A DNA stretch of 34,308 bases from NCBI GenBank assembly GCA_017652345.1, contig JAGCBE010000371.1:1-34308 (forward strand), given 5' to 3'. A program made the translations under genes and the position numbers. This document shows, piece by piece, positions 1 through 8,237 of this stretch (its first letter is position 1; each line of letters begins with the position of its first letter). The notes under the pieces were generated by a model. It was not told the DNA's origin and made no database searches. It saw only the letters and a list, made by a program, of their open reading frames with translations. The stretch comes from Methanobrevibacter sp. (GTDB lineage Archaea; Methanobacteriota; Methanobacteria; Methanobacteriales; Methanobacteriaceae).

Positions 1-20
1 ATTTCCATATAACTAATTAA

Positions 21-497
21 ATGACAGAAGCTGAATGATTTGCATTCAATATAGCATCATGAGTCTGACTAGGAGTAATATTAGAATACTTTGGTATGAG
101 CCAAGAGACATTAATAATTCTGACTGTTATGCTCTTACTAGACTGGATATTCTGAGTAACGAATGCTTACATACAAGGTACACTAGAATCTAAGCTGATG
201 GTAACATGATTAGTTAAAAAGCTGACTAGATGGTGCTTACCATTTATAGTGATAGCTGTACTCAGATGAGCAGGATTCGATAAAGTAGATTTAATCTCTA
301 CTACTCTATTATCCATCCTAATCGTAGCAGAGTGATACAGTGTAATAGGACATATCTATTCGATAAACTACAAACAAAGCTTACCAGAGATAGATGCTCT
401 GAAAATGCTGTTTGAATGGATAGGTAAATTATTTAAGTGAAAACTAGATGATTTAACTCCTAAGGACAAAGACTCATGAAACGACAATATAAAATAG
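21..497 (+). CDS. Phage holin (holin-4 / TcdE-like family)
   Basis: Under code 25 this is 158 aa. Several hydrophobic segments (about residues 8-27, 30-50 and 75-118) and a charged hydrophilic C-terminal tail match the layout of the phage holin-4/toxin-secretion holin family, including the typical LLLDWIFG-type segment in the first third. Holins form inner-membrane lesions that let the endolysin reach the cell wall. It sits at the head of a lysis cassette whose endolysin ends at 1875. If the window is circular, a TAA stop lies immediately before this ATG, so it is translationally linked to the tail genes. The last 22 nt overlap the next gene. Family assignment is by recognition, not search. 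Confidence 0.8.
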
Positions 498-688
498 CTA
501 AATCATTTTTAGGATATATAATATATAAAAAACAAGAAAGAAATGGTTTTATTCAGCTTTGGTTTTTGTATAAAGATAGTAAGCGATGACTAAATAAAGA
601 TTATGCTCAAGTTTTTTATAACAAGGAAGATGCTTTAAGTGCTTTAGTTATTATAAAAAGAAAGGATGAGTGAGAAAAATCTAATTAG
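476..688 (+). CDS. Small basic hypothetical protein in the lysis cassette
   Basis: A 70-aa reading frame with two TGA-glycines. It starts inside the holin's last codons and ends 20 nt into the next small gene. It is Lys/Tyr/Ile-rich and basic, with an aromatic stretch (FIQLWFLY) around residues 28-35 that could touch membrane or RNA. No family is recognised. Tight overlap with both neighbours supports it as real. Confidence 0.55.
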
Positions 689-749
689 AGCTATTATCAT
701 AATGATTATGTTAATCATATTGATTTTAACCAACGAATATGTTAAGTAG
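666..749 (+). CDS. 27-aa single-span membrane peptide
   Basis: A very short protein made of a charged N-terminus (MSEKN), about 14 consecutive hydrophobic residues from 9 to 21, and a short polar tail. It lies between the holin and the endolysin and overlaps both neighbouring frames (20 nt upstream, 11 nt downstream). The position would suit an antiholin or a pinholin-like accessory, but that is inference from location only. It contains no glycine codon of any kind. Confidence 0.45.
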   Translation: MSEKNLIRAIIIMIMLIILILTNEYVK

Positions 750-1026
750 TATGAAATTAGAAGATCAATATAGTAAACATCATATCTTACCTAAAAGTCG
801 TTACGGAAGTTCAGAAAATTGTAATCTTGAAATTCTTAAAAATTCAACACATAGAGCAATTCATACTCTATTTCAAAATCAGATGATAGCAGAGCAACTG
901 ATAACAACAGTAGAGCTAAGTGAAAAAGCATTAAGAGAAGATGTAAGAAAATGGTTATTAGAAACGTTAATAAGTAAGAATATTCATGACCCCTATGAAC
1001 GATATATTGACTGAGCAATAAGATAA
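739..1026 (+). CDS. HNH-type nuclease-like protein
   Basis: 95 aa under code 25 (one TGA-glycine near the C-terminus). A His pair at residues 14-15 (KHHILPKSR), then a conserved Asn about 14 residues later and a later H-x-x-x-H pair, reproduce the compact HNH/ββα-metal finger layout without zinc-binding cysteines. HNH proteins nick or cut DNA; in phages they act in packaging, recombination or homing. Its place inside a lysis cassette, rather than beside the terminase, is unusual. An alternative start at the ATG 12 nt downstream (751) is possible. The stop overlaps the next ATG. Confidence 0.55.
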
Positions 1027-1382
1027 TGAAAGGTTATTCTCGATCTAAACAAGATTATATAGATCTTTTAATCACTAAATATTATAAAATGAAAGAAGCT
1101 TTGTATATTGAATGAGAATCATGTAATAAATGTTATATGATGAAACCTCATGTCCAAAAACGAGCAGAAGAAAATGGATATGAGTTTCAAGTGTTTAGGT
1201 TTGATGATGCAAACGTAAAAGAGTTTCAAATTGATTCAGTTCCTATGTTAATTATTAAAGAAAATGGTATAGTAGAATGAATTCTTAAAGAAGAAGATAT
1301 TGTTAATTTAATTTCTAATTCTAATAAAGATGTATCCATTCAACAAAAAAGTAACAACCAACAAGAAGAGTCAAGGGACTAA
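1026..1382 (+). CDS. Thioredoxin/glutaredoxin-fold protein
   Basis: 118 aa. A redox CxxC motif (C33-N-K-C36) lies after a β-strand, followed by a helix, a second strand with FRFDD, and the family's conserved cis-proline region (SVPMLII) near residues 80-86. Thioredoxins reduce disulfides or serve as processivity partners (as with T7 polymerase), but no polymerase is visible here. Start ATG overlaps the previous stop (TAATG), and the last 53 nt overlap the endolysin in another frame. In this lysis cassette it could reduce a disulfide-controlled endolysin or holin; that is inference. Confidence 0.75.
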
Positions 1383-1875
1383 TGAATGTACAGGAATTGT
1401 TATTCATCATACTGCTGGTTGAACGTTTGATTCTAATATGAGATATTTATCTGAAGGATCAGCATTAGCAAGTGTTCATTTTGTTATAGGTGAAAACTGA
1501 GAATGTTGAAAAATCTGAGATCCTAAAGATATTCTCTGGCATGCAGGTAATTGAACTTGGTGATGATGTGAAAATGTAAACTATAAATTTTTAGGAATTG
1601 AAGTAGTTTGATTTGGTGAGTTTAATATTCATCAACTTTGTAGACTTACAGATCTTGTAGAATATCTAATGGGAAACTTTCCGATTAACAGAAAGAATAT
1701 AGTAAGGCATTCAGATATTACACAGAAAAGAGAGATAACCAAAGATAGAATCTTATGGGATTGAGATAGACCTGTAAAGAAAAGAGATATAGCAATCAAC
1801 TTCTTTGTAGATAACGAACATTTCGAAACACGAAGAAATCAACTTAAACCTAAAAAAGATTCCCTTTATAAATAG
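1330..1875 (+). CDS. Endolysin, N-acetylmuramoyl-L-alanine amidase (Amidase_2)
   Basis: 181 aa. The N-terminal strand GIVIHHTAG (His26-His27) gives the first zinc ligand of Amidase_2/PGRP enzymes. A WHAGN segment in the middle and a later IVRHSDIT with the second zinc His follow in the expected order. The enzyme cuts the bond between muramic acid and L-alanine in peptidoglycan. Several conserved glycines are TGA (for example the one after HHTAG). It lacks a signal peptide, so it needs the holin. Start ATG 1330 gives a short leader before the domain; the 53-nt overlap with the thioredoxin-like gene is unusually long. Confidence 0.88.
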
Positions 1876-1900
1876 TTTTTAGATCTTAAAATACTAAAAA

Positions 1901-1945
1901 ATGCCTTGCGGATGAAAAAAGAAAGGAGGTGGTAGAGGAAAATAG
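1901..1945 (+). CDS. Possible 14-aa Gly/Lys-rich microprotein
   Basis: A 14-codon frame (MPCGGKKKGGGRGK) with one TGA-glycine, 25 nt after the endolysin and after an A-rich leader like those of other genes here. Tiny Lys/Gly-rich proteins occur near module ends in some phages. Its middle happens to contain AAAGGAGGTGG, a near-perfect Shine-Dalgarno sequence with no suitable ATG after it. Weak call; it may be only a leader to the terminator. Confidence 0.3.
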
Positions 1946-1968
1946 ATCAAAATCACCAAAAATTGAAG

Positions 1969-2043
1969 ATTCTAAGCGATGTTTAATATCTTAAGTTAAG
2001 ATTATCTAAGCCTTAAGCTTGTAACGTTGCTTAGAATTTTTTT
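1969..2043 (+). terminator. Branched hairpin plus U-run at the end of the lysis/late unit
   Basis: A 15-bp closing stem (1969-1983 with 2023-2037, two G·U pairs) encloses two small hairpins: ATCTTA/TAAGAT at 1988-2002 and AAGC/GCTT at 2008-2020. A run of seven T follows at 2037-2043. This is a three-way-junction RNA with an intrinsic-terminator tail, more elaborate than a plain terminator. It lies after the last + strand gene and before the convergent minus genes. Confidence 0.7.
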
Positions 2044-2072
2044 GCATCAAAAGGTAATTAGTGTTTCATATA

Positions 2073-2110
2073 AAAAAGAGAGTAATCTTTGATTTTGATA
2101 CTCTCTTTTT
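2073..2110. terminator. Bidirectional terminator between convergent operons
   Basis: Perfect 12-bp inverted repeat (AAAAAGAGAGTA at 2073-2084, TACTCTCTTTTT at 2099-2110) with a 14-nt loop. The A-run on one side and T-run on the other let it end transcription in both directions. It sits between the + strand lysis unit and the - strand early unit, exactly where convergent transcripts should meet. Confidence 0.8.
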
Positions 2111-2142
2111 CATGGCGTAAACGAAAAAACAACGTAAGATCG

Positions 2143-2604
2143 CTAGTTTCCCGGAGTAGTTTTATCACTTGCTCAAGTGAGTTCATTTTTCCATGCTTCG
2201 ATAGCTGCTTGAACTTTTGCTTCTCTTTCCTCTTTTCTTTTCTGAATCTTTCTATCGTTACGTCTTTGTGAACAGATCTTTCTAAGTTCCATAATTCTTG
2301 CTCTTTTTTTCAGAAGCTTTTGTTTAGATCGTTCTGTTGGACATGCATCGATTCTTCTATCAATCCGATTAACATGTCCTAATTTCAGTTTACGAATTTT
2401 CTGTGTAGCTCTTACTCTTCTGATCTGAAGTTCACGATGCGATTCATATCGTTCTTTTCTTCTGATTTTTCTTTCTTCATCGTGATCTTTACAGTATGCA
2501 CTAACCCTAGCATTTATACGTTCTCTGTTTTTTCTGTAATAATCTTGCATATACTCTCTACGTCTGTTTGCATTTATATAATATAATCATTTTTTGAGTT
2601 TCAT
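2143..2604 (-). CDS. Highly basic helical protein (shares a YYRKNRERI-type segment with 14742-15443)
   Basis: 153 aa, very rich in Arg, Lys and Glu and predicted almost wholly helical. Residues about 14-35 carry REYMQDYYRKNRERI, a segment nearly repeated in the winged-helix protein at 14742-15443 (HKEYYRKNKERIKEK). Such Arg/Lys helices are common in phage proteins that bind nucleic acid. The ATG at 2604 starts one base after the upstream gene's stop, so translation is coupled. A later in-frame ATG at 2550 exists. It is the last gene of the minus unit. Function unknown; DNA or RNA binding is inferred from charge. Confidence 0.6.
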
Positions 2605-2605
2605 T

Positions 2606-2998
2606 TTAATTAAGTAGTTGATAAAGTAAACATTTTAACGTTTCCTCATCCACCTGTTTTTTTCTGATATTAGTTCAATAAATAGTAACTGGTCCATCAT
2701 AGAAATTAGTTCATGCAAATTGAACACAAAAAGTTCCTATAAATTTCCAATCATCTACTCATTCGTTAGTTCTCCATAATCTTTTATGAATCATATTATA
2801 AAGATTCTTTTGTCGATCATGCATTTGATTTCATCTTGTTTTAAGTTCTAATAAGAAAAATTTCTTTGTTTTATAATCACAAATCACATAATCTATATTG
2901 GAAATAATAGTTCATTCAGCTGAGCTTGGTAAACTAAGATATAACCAATTAGAAAAATATTGCTCATATTTAGAAGTAAATTCTCAATTAGAAGACAT
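2606..2998 (-). CDS. PD-(D/E)XK nuclease-like protein
   Basis: 130 aa with five TGA-glycines. The core SNIDYVICD followed by FFLLELKTR (about residues 33-57) fits the D…ExK catalytic signature of compact PD-(D/E)XK nucleases such as Holliday-junction resolvase- or VRR-like enzymes. An Asp lies at the end of strand 2 and Glu-x-Lys on strand 3. It overlaps the ThyA-like gene by 11 nt. In this setting it could resolve branches or cut unmodified DNA; the second idea is speculation from the neighbouring base-modification genes. Confidence 0.6.
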
Positions 2999-3905
2999 CA
3001 TCGATCAAATCTTTTTTATATAAATGAAGTGAAGCACAATTGTAATATAATTTTCCGAGAGCATAAGTATTATGCCATTTAGTTGTATCATACTCTTTAA
3101 AATTCTCTTGATTATTTAAGTGCTCAGTAATATATTTTAGAAGATTAACAGCTTGAATAATATCAATAGGGAAATGTGTAAGGAAATCACACGATCTCAT
3201 ATTGTAGATCATATTAACAGCAAAGATAGGTTTTCCATTATCATCAATCTCTCAGTTTGGTCTAATAAGAATCTGATAGTTTAAAGAACATGGAATTCTT
3301 CTTCTTCCGTTAACTCAAAATCTATCTTCTCTATCCCATATATTAAATACATATTGTCTAGAGGTTGGATGAAGTTGGATTTCCTTTAATAAATCAAATA
3401 ATTTAATTCTTTCAGAATAAGTATAATCAAAAGTTCCATAAGAATGAAATCAATCATCATGAATGAATTCTTCCCAAACCCAAGGTCTGATCTTTCGAGC
3501 TTCTCATGGATTAACATTTTGAGCAACTCTTTCTAAGAAATCTTCTGATAACCATTTCTTTAAAAGTGAAATCCAATTTCCTTTTACTGAACCTATAATA
3601 TCTACGTTATAAGTATTCTTAATAAAAGAGATATATTCATTGTAACAATCTTCTGGATGGTTAGAAAAATATTTCTCTATTCTATTTACCTCAGCTTTTT
3701 CAAACTCAGGATAATCGATCATATCTTCTATATTATCGAAATTAGATAAACAGAAAGAATAGTTAGTAATTTCTTTAGTCTCGTAATCTGAGTTTCATTC
3801 AATAACTTTATTCTGCATTGAATAAGTTGAAATAGGTTGTCCCATTTCTACAAGATCTCTTTTGATCTCTGAAATTACTTCTTTGTAGTCTGTGTATATT
3901 CTCAT
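2988..3905 (-). CDS. ThyA-family enzyme, candidate dCMP hydroxymethylase/methylase
   Basis: 305 aa, close to thymidylate synthase size plus an N-terminal extension. The active-site cysteine is Cys206 in RRRIPCSLNYQ, matching ThyA's PPCHxxxQ. Residues 237-249 (RSCDFLTHFPIDI) align without gaps to the ThyA segment RSCD…LPFNI, and ASLHLYKKD matches the HxY motif. At the position of E. coli Asn177, which selects uracil, this protein has Asp248. In T4 dCMP hydroxymethylase an Asp at that position favours cytosine. That points to 5-substituted dCMP rather than dTMP, though chemistry (methyl or hydroxymethyl) cannot be told from sequence. ATG overlaps the upstream ligase gene by 31 nt. Confidence 0.8.
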
Positions 3906-5146
3906 AGTAGATTTTCTGCATAAGAAATAAAACGTTTAAGAAAGTTATGTTGATAAAGAACTTTATCTTCTCTTAGATCTTTATTTTTCAACGGTTCCTT
4001 GATTCTATCTATTACACTTTCAGGAATTAATCAATGTGCCATATCTTTAAGATTTCCTTTGTAGATCTTAACATCAAAAGATTGAGCCATCCATCGAATA
4101 TCTGGAGTAATATAAGGAGTAACTAAATCTATATGTTGGTATCTAGCAGCTTTTTGTAATCTAGGGAAATGATAGTATACTAATTCATTGTTAATATCAT
4201 GCATATGATAATCGAAATCTTCAGCATTTCTTTTATATCCTCTGAATAATTCATCTGGACCATCTCAAGTAAATACTGTATGAATTCACATTGAAGAGAT
4301 TCTTTTGAATAGTTTGATATTAGGAACTACTGAACCAAGATCTACGGGTGTTTCATTAGAAGAGAATAACTCTCGATCCTCTAATTCAACATCTTCTCAA
4401 GGAATTATTTCTAGTTTGATTTTAAGGAATTTAGCTACTTCTTTTGCATATTTAAGATCTTCAGCATTTTCTGTAGTGAAGAATCTGAATTTCTTAGGTT
4501 TAGGTAAACGTTCATTAATTCTTACTAACAATGAAGCAATAACTGAACTATCCAATCCTCAAGAAAGAAGTACTCATACAACTTTATCTTGAATCGAAAG
4601 TAATCTATCTTGAACAGATCTTTCTAAATAGATAGGTAACATGAATCCTGTATTAATTTTATTCCTAATCTTAATTTGTGTTCTTTCAAAATAGAAAGTA
4701 TTGATATTTCCTCTATACATAAATCAAGGTAGAAGTCTTTTGATATTTGTATATGGAGTAAGATCATTTTGATTATATCCAAATTTTCTAATAAGTCCTA
4801 GATATTGATAATCTAATTCTGAATTAGAGTTTATCAAAGTGTTAATTGATGGACTAATTAAGTTCTGATCGTTAATATATAAGCTATAAGTTCCAATAGG
4901 TGTCATGTATACTAACATCTCATTAGTATAACGATCGAAAGCAATCAAGGAAAGATCTGCATCATGATTGAATCATTTGAAAAATCTTTGGATTTCATCT
5001 AGTGATTCATTTCATCGAAACTCTTCATTGAAGAATTCTTTTTCCCCATATCATTGTTGGTCCCATATATGACCTTTGAAGTAAAGGTAGATATTACTAG
5101 ATAATCATACTCTAGTAAACCCTTCCTGTAATAGTAAATCTTCCAT
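3875..5146 (-). CDS. Asparagine-synthetase-like amide ligase lacking the glutaminase cysteine
   Basis: 423 aa. The C-terminal synthetase domain has the PP-loop SGGLDSS (195-201, one glycine is TGA), FTGDGPDELFRGYKR and a PYITPDIRWMAQSF segment matching AsnB's conserved RVPFLD region. This domain adenylates a carboxylate and transfers an amine. The N-terminal part (about 170 residues) resembles a shortened Ntn domain (IYLYFKGHI), but the protein starts MEDLLLQ with no Cys2, so glutamine hydrolysis is not expected. β-lactam synthetase lost the same cysteine. ATG overlaps the upstream stop (TAATG); the 3' end overlaps the ThyA-like gene. Tight linkage suggests it acts on a modified nucleotide, as inference. 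Confidence 0.8.
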
Positions 5147-5760
5147 TAGTAATTTGAGTTAATTCTAAAATGGTTAACTTGATTTTTTCTGGAATATAAA
5201 TTCCAAAGTTTAGTTTCATCTATACCTAAACAATAAAGAGCTATAAGAAATGCTATAAATCATTGTGAGCATTCTTTGTAGAATAATTCTCTATTAGTAG
5301 CGATCTGTTCATTCTTTCGTTCTTTGTTTCTAAGTCTGTTATCTGGAATATTTGTCCAATAAGCAGCTTTCCAGAAATATACTTCCATATCTAACATTTG
5401 GAAATCTTCAGCACAATCTTTGATTTTATCCCAAAGTCATTCTTCTTTGTGTCAGCTATAGAATAAGATCTTATCAAAAGTAAGATTAGCTATCTGTAAC
5501 TTCTCGACTAAGAAATGAAGTGCATCAATTAGTTCTTCTTGCATGTGATCTCTATTATCTTTTGCTTCATATGCTTCAGCTAATTCCTCACATGTATATT
5601 TAGAATATTTTCTAATCTCTTGTGCTCATTTTAAAGTATCAACATCATCTCATACTGGTTTAGTTCCATATTTATCCATAAGTTCTTTTTGTTTATTGAA
5701 TATCTCTCTTAAGATATTTTCTGGTTTTGCTTCTGCTTCGAAGCTATTAATGTTGACCAT
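5146..5760 (-). CDS. Dimeric all-α dUTPase/dCTPase-like pyrophosphatase
   Basis: 204 aa with the dUTPase_2/all-α NTP pyrophosphatase layout: an acidic EE pair at 58-59, then EELIDALHF (75-83) supplying Mg-binding Glu and Asp, and a C-terminal YSRKNQVNHFR typical of dimeric dUTPases. It hydrolyses dUTP (in T4 gp56 also dCTP) to the monophosphate. A separate trimeric dUTPase at 6757-7287 makes this one partly redundant, so a dCTPase role feeding the ThyA-like enzyme is attractive. An in-frame ATG at 5775 is an alternative start. The stop overlaps the next ATG. Confidence 0.75.
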
Positions 5761-6343
5761 CTCTAGTATATACATAATCAGATAAAAGTACTTCTTCTAT
5801 GATTCTATTCCAATAATCTTTATCTTCAAATACATTGATTTTAATTACCTTGAATATCTGTTCCCAAGCATTGATTCATTTTCAATAGTTAATTTTCAAA
5901 TTATGATAATGTTTTTTATCCTTTACATAATCATCACCTTTTTCTAAGTATCTATTTCGAATAGCTTCAGTTTTATCAGAAAGATAAATCAAAGCATATC
6001 AATACTTTTCGTTGATCTGGTTAATCAAATCAAATACCTCTCTTTGATATTCTTCCATATCTTTAGAATCGTATCATCTCATAACCTTTCCATAAGTAAG
6101 TTCTGAAAAGAAAAATCTATCTAGAATAATTGTACAATCAGGATTATCATTAAGAAGTTTCTCTACTTCTTTCAATCTTTGGATATAGAATTTCCAAATC
6201 TTTTCTCTTGCTTCTTTAGAATCTTCACGTGGAAGATATTCTCTAGGAGTAGATAATACCATAGTATTTTTGAATAATCTACTCATTTTATCGATCAATG
6301 TACTCTTTCAACAAAGATCAACTCATTCGATGTGTATTAGCAT
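5747..6343 (-). CDS. Deoxynucleoside monophosphate kinase (thymidylate-kinase-like)
   Basis: 198 aa. P-loop EGVDLCGKST at residues 6-15, with both P-loop glycines G7 and G12 encoded by TGA. A DRF motif (TIILDRFFFSELTYG) follows at about 84-98, as in TMPK, where DR(Y/F) binds substrate; a lid-like charged region comes later. The enzyme would convert dNMP to dNDP. T4 gp1 does the same for hydroxymethyl-dCMP, so this is the logical partner for the ThyA-like product. It overlaps the MazG gene by 7 nt and the downstream pyrophosphatase by 14 nt. Confidence 0.82.
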
Positions 6344-6732
6344 TTTCCTTTTAGTTTTTTAAATAAAGCAGTTTCCTCTTCCCAGGAATTAGGTTTTTCT
6401 GAATTATCTTTCAAAAACGGTTGCCTTTTGTAGATCTTTTGTTTTTGTGCTTGTCCTGTATGTTGAAGATCTTCAGGGGAAATCAATTTGTTTTTCATTA
6501 AAGATTGTATTAGCTGTAGTGTATTAAATATCACATCAGCTGTCTCTTCCTTGATATTCTCTATGTCTTGATTCTGGATTCAAGTAAGCAATTCATCTAA
6601 TTCTCACTTAACATCCTTTATTAACCTCTCGAAAGGTCTATCAATATAATAACTATAAGTCTCTTTTCTAAGAAGTAAATCATATCGATCTTTTACTGGA
6701 AAAGAGTTAACTATTTCTCTTGTAATACTCAT
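6337..6732 (-). CDS. MazG-like nucleotide pyrophosphohydrolase
   Basis: 131 aa. The MazG signature appears as GELDELL (43-49) followed by KEETADVIFNTLQL (61-74), giving the E-x2-E and E-x2-D metal ligands on paired helices; a KQKIYKRQPFL segment follows, typical of the MazG C-terminal arm. MazG enzymes hydrolyse (d)NTPs to monophosphates. The start lies in ACAAGGATG, the AGGATG start context shared with other genes on this strand. It overlaps the downstream kinase. Confidence 0.78.
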
Positions 6733-6756
6733 CCTTGTAAAAAATACTAAATAAAA

Positions 6757-7287
6757 TTATTCTCATGTTGAACCAAATCAACCTTCACCTCTTTCAGTGT
6801 TATTTGTGTATTCATACCTCTCATTAGAGATCTCTTCCATTTCTGGTAAAATAGCTTCTCTAATAATTCATTGTACAACCTTAGATCATTTCTTAAGATG
6901 TACATCATTTATTCAAGGATTGATTAGATGTAAATTGAATTCTCCTCTGTAATCATTATCAATTACAGCAGCTCATACAATTAAATCAGTCTTTACACTT
7001 ACTCCTGATTTTCCAATCAATACTAAATCATAAGTGAAATCATGACTTCCTGGTGTCATGTAAACCTTAAGTCCAGAAGGAATAAGCATTCCCCTACCTC
7101 ATGGGATAATAACTTCATCTTCTGTAATGAATTTAGATGGATCCAACTTAACTGGTTCATTAAGTGGTGTGATCTTTACATCCTCTGGTTTGATGTCATT
7201 TGGAATGTAAAAATCTAATCATGATGAACGCATTGTTCATCTAGTTGGAGATTGTACATCTCTCACTTTAGTGAATTTGAATTCCAT
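6757..7287 (-). CDS. dut: Trimeric dUTPase
   Basis: 176 aa with all five trimeric dUTPase motifs in order: I SSGLDFYIP (21-29), II GKSGVSVKTDL (92-102), III VIDNDYRGEF (108-117), IV KGSKVVQGI (133-141) and V TERGEGGFGSTG (164-175). Asp110, Tyr113, Arg166 and Phe171 are the expected active-site and tail residues. It converts dUTP to dUMP, keeping uracil out of DNA and supplying dUMP. Several glycines are TGA. It is slightly longer than typical because of an insertion after motif I. A promoter (7321-7348) lies 34 nt upstream, so this gene can begin its own transcript. Confidence 0.93.
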
Positions 7288-7320
7288 GTTGATATATGGT
7301 AATTAAAATAAAACAACTGT

Positions 7321-7348
7321 AATATATTTATTCTTTCACAAAAGTAAA
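7321..7348 (-). promoter_or_regulatory. Promoter TTTACT-N16-TATATT for the nucleotide-metabolism block
   Basis: On the minus strand the -35 TTTACT lies at 7348-7343 and the -10 TATATT at 7326-7321, spaced by exactly 16 bp. Predicted start about 7314, 27 nt before the dUTPase ATG. The same TTTAC box and 16-bp spacing occur at several other unit starts here. The stretch AGTGTTTAC also recurs at 16873-16880. Confidence 0.7.
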
Positions 7349-7350
7349 CA

Positions 7351-8013
7351 CTAAATCAACTTTTTTTTCTCGAGTTCGATAAGCCAATTAGTTTGTGCTA
7401 AAAGTGCTTCTAGTTCTTCTATTGTGAAATCTTTTGTTTGATTTTTCTTTTCCTCTAATTCTAATACAAGATCTTCCCCAAATTGTTCGATCATATTCTT
7501 TCTGTATTCAATTAGATTTCAATGCAATTGGTTGTTACAGTAAGGACATTGTAAGTGTACATTCCTTAGATCAAAAGCTGTTGCCATATGTATTCTAGGA
7601 ATATAGTGTCATCCATGTCCTTCATTTCGTTTGATTCTTCTTCAACAAGATATACATTTTCCGTATCCGTACTTATCTACTTCTTGTAACCTAGCAAGTA
7701 ACTGGATAGCTTTGTATAACTCTTTCTTAATCTTGTTGATCGATGGTTTTTCTTCTAGTTTTTTCAACGGTTTTTTTCATTGTATTTTTCTTATTTTTTT
7801 CTCAAGCCTTTGATTTATCTTACTTTGATCTCTTTGTAAGCGTCTGCTCGTTTTCTCTTCAATAAGTAATTGCTGTTTCGCTATATATTTTTCTTTTTGT
7901 TTCTTGTAATACTCTTTTCTTTTCTCTAGAGCTTCTTGACTCTTCTTGATTTCCTTTAAGATTTTCTTATCATCTTTGTATTTCTCATATTGTTCTATGG
8001 TTTTGAACTGCAT
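7351..8013 (-). CDS. NinG-like HNH/zinc recombination protein
   Basis: 220 aa. The N-terminal 90 residues are a charged Lys/Glu coiled coil. The C-terminal part has CISCGRRI, then GHGGHYIPR, a conserved NVHLQCPYCNNQLHGN and YRKNMIEQFG, the same order as phage λ NinG (paired CxxC zinc sites, His-rich centre, GN…YR…G). NinG takes part in phage recombination and branch processing. Neighbours are a PD-(D/E)XK exonuclease and a Rad52-like annealing protein, consistent with one recombination module. The start is preceded in frame by TAA. Confidence 0.75.
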
Positions 8014-8236
8014 CTGATTTTAGAAATAAGATATAAAGTCTACCTACAAAAGCTTCTTTGTAGGATAATAATAAGTAATCTTCAATGAAGTCTAATTCTA
8101 ATCTGAAGAAGGATCGAATGAAATCCTTGTAGGAATCTAGATCTTTCTTATGAGATATCATATCTATTAGAATATCATTGAATCTTCCTTCTGAATATTC
8201 ATCGATATAATACATAAAGATAGTGTCATTATCCAT
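7967..8236 (-). CDS. Small acidic hypothetical protein
   Basis: 89 aa from MDNDTIFMYY; an upstream in-frame ATG at 8269 would give 100 aa but lies inside the upstream exonuclease gene. Asp/Tyr/Phe-rich and mostly helical, with paired YKDF/LDFIEDY segments. Under code 25 it reads through TGA at 7985-7987 and ends at TAA 7967, overlapping the NinG-like gene by 47 nt. No family recognised. Confidence 0.6.
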
Positions 8237-8237
8237 T

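Noticed and set aside
2598..2630. TTTACT-N16-TAAAAT on the minus strand
   Set aside because: The -10 overlaps the ATG at 2604 and lies inside a coding region; it could only serve the shorter start at 2550. Too weak to call.
4305..4592. + strand open frames across 2.1-13.0 kb
   Set aside because: Shadows of minus-strand genes; they have no motif and disagree with the continuous code-25 frames.
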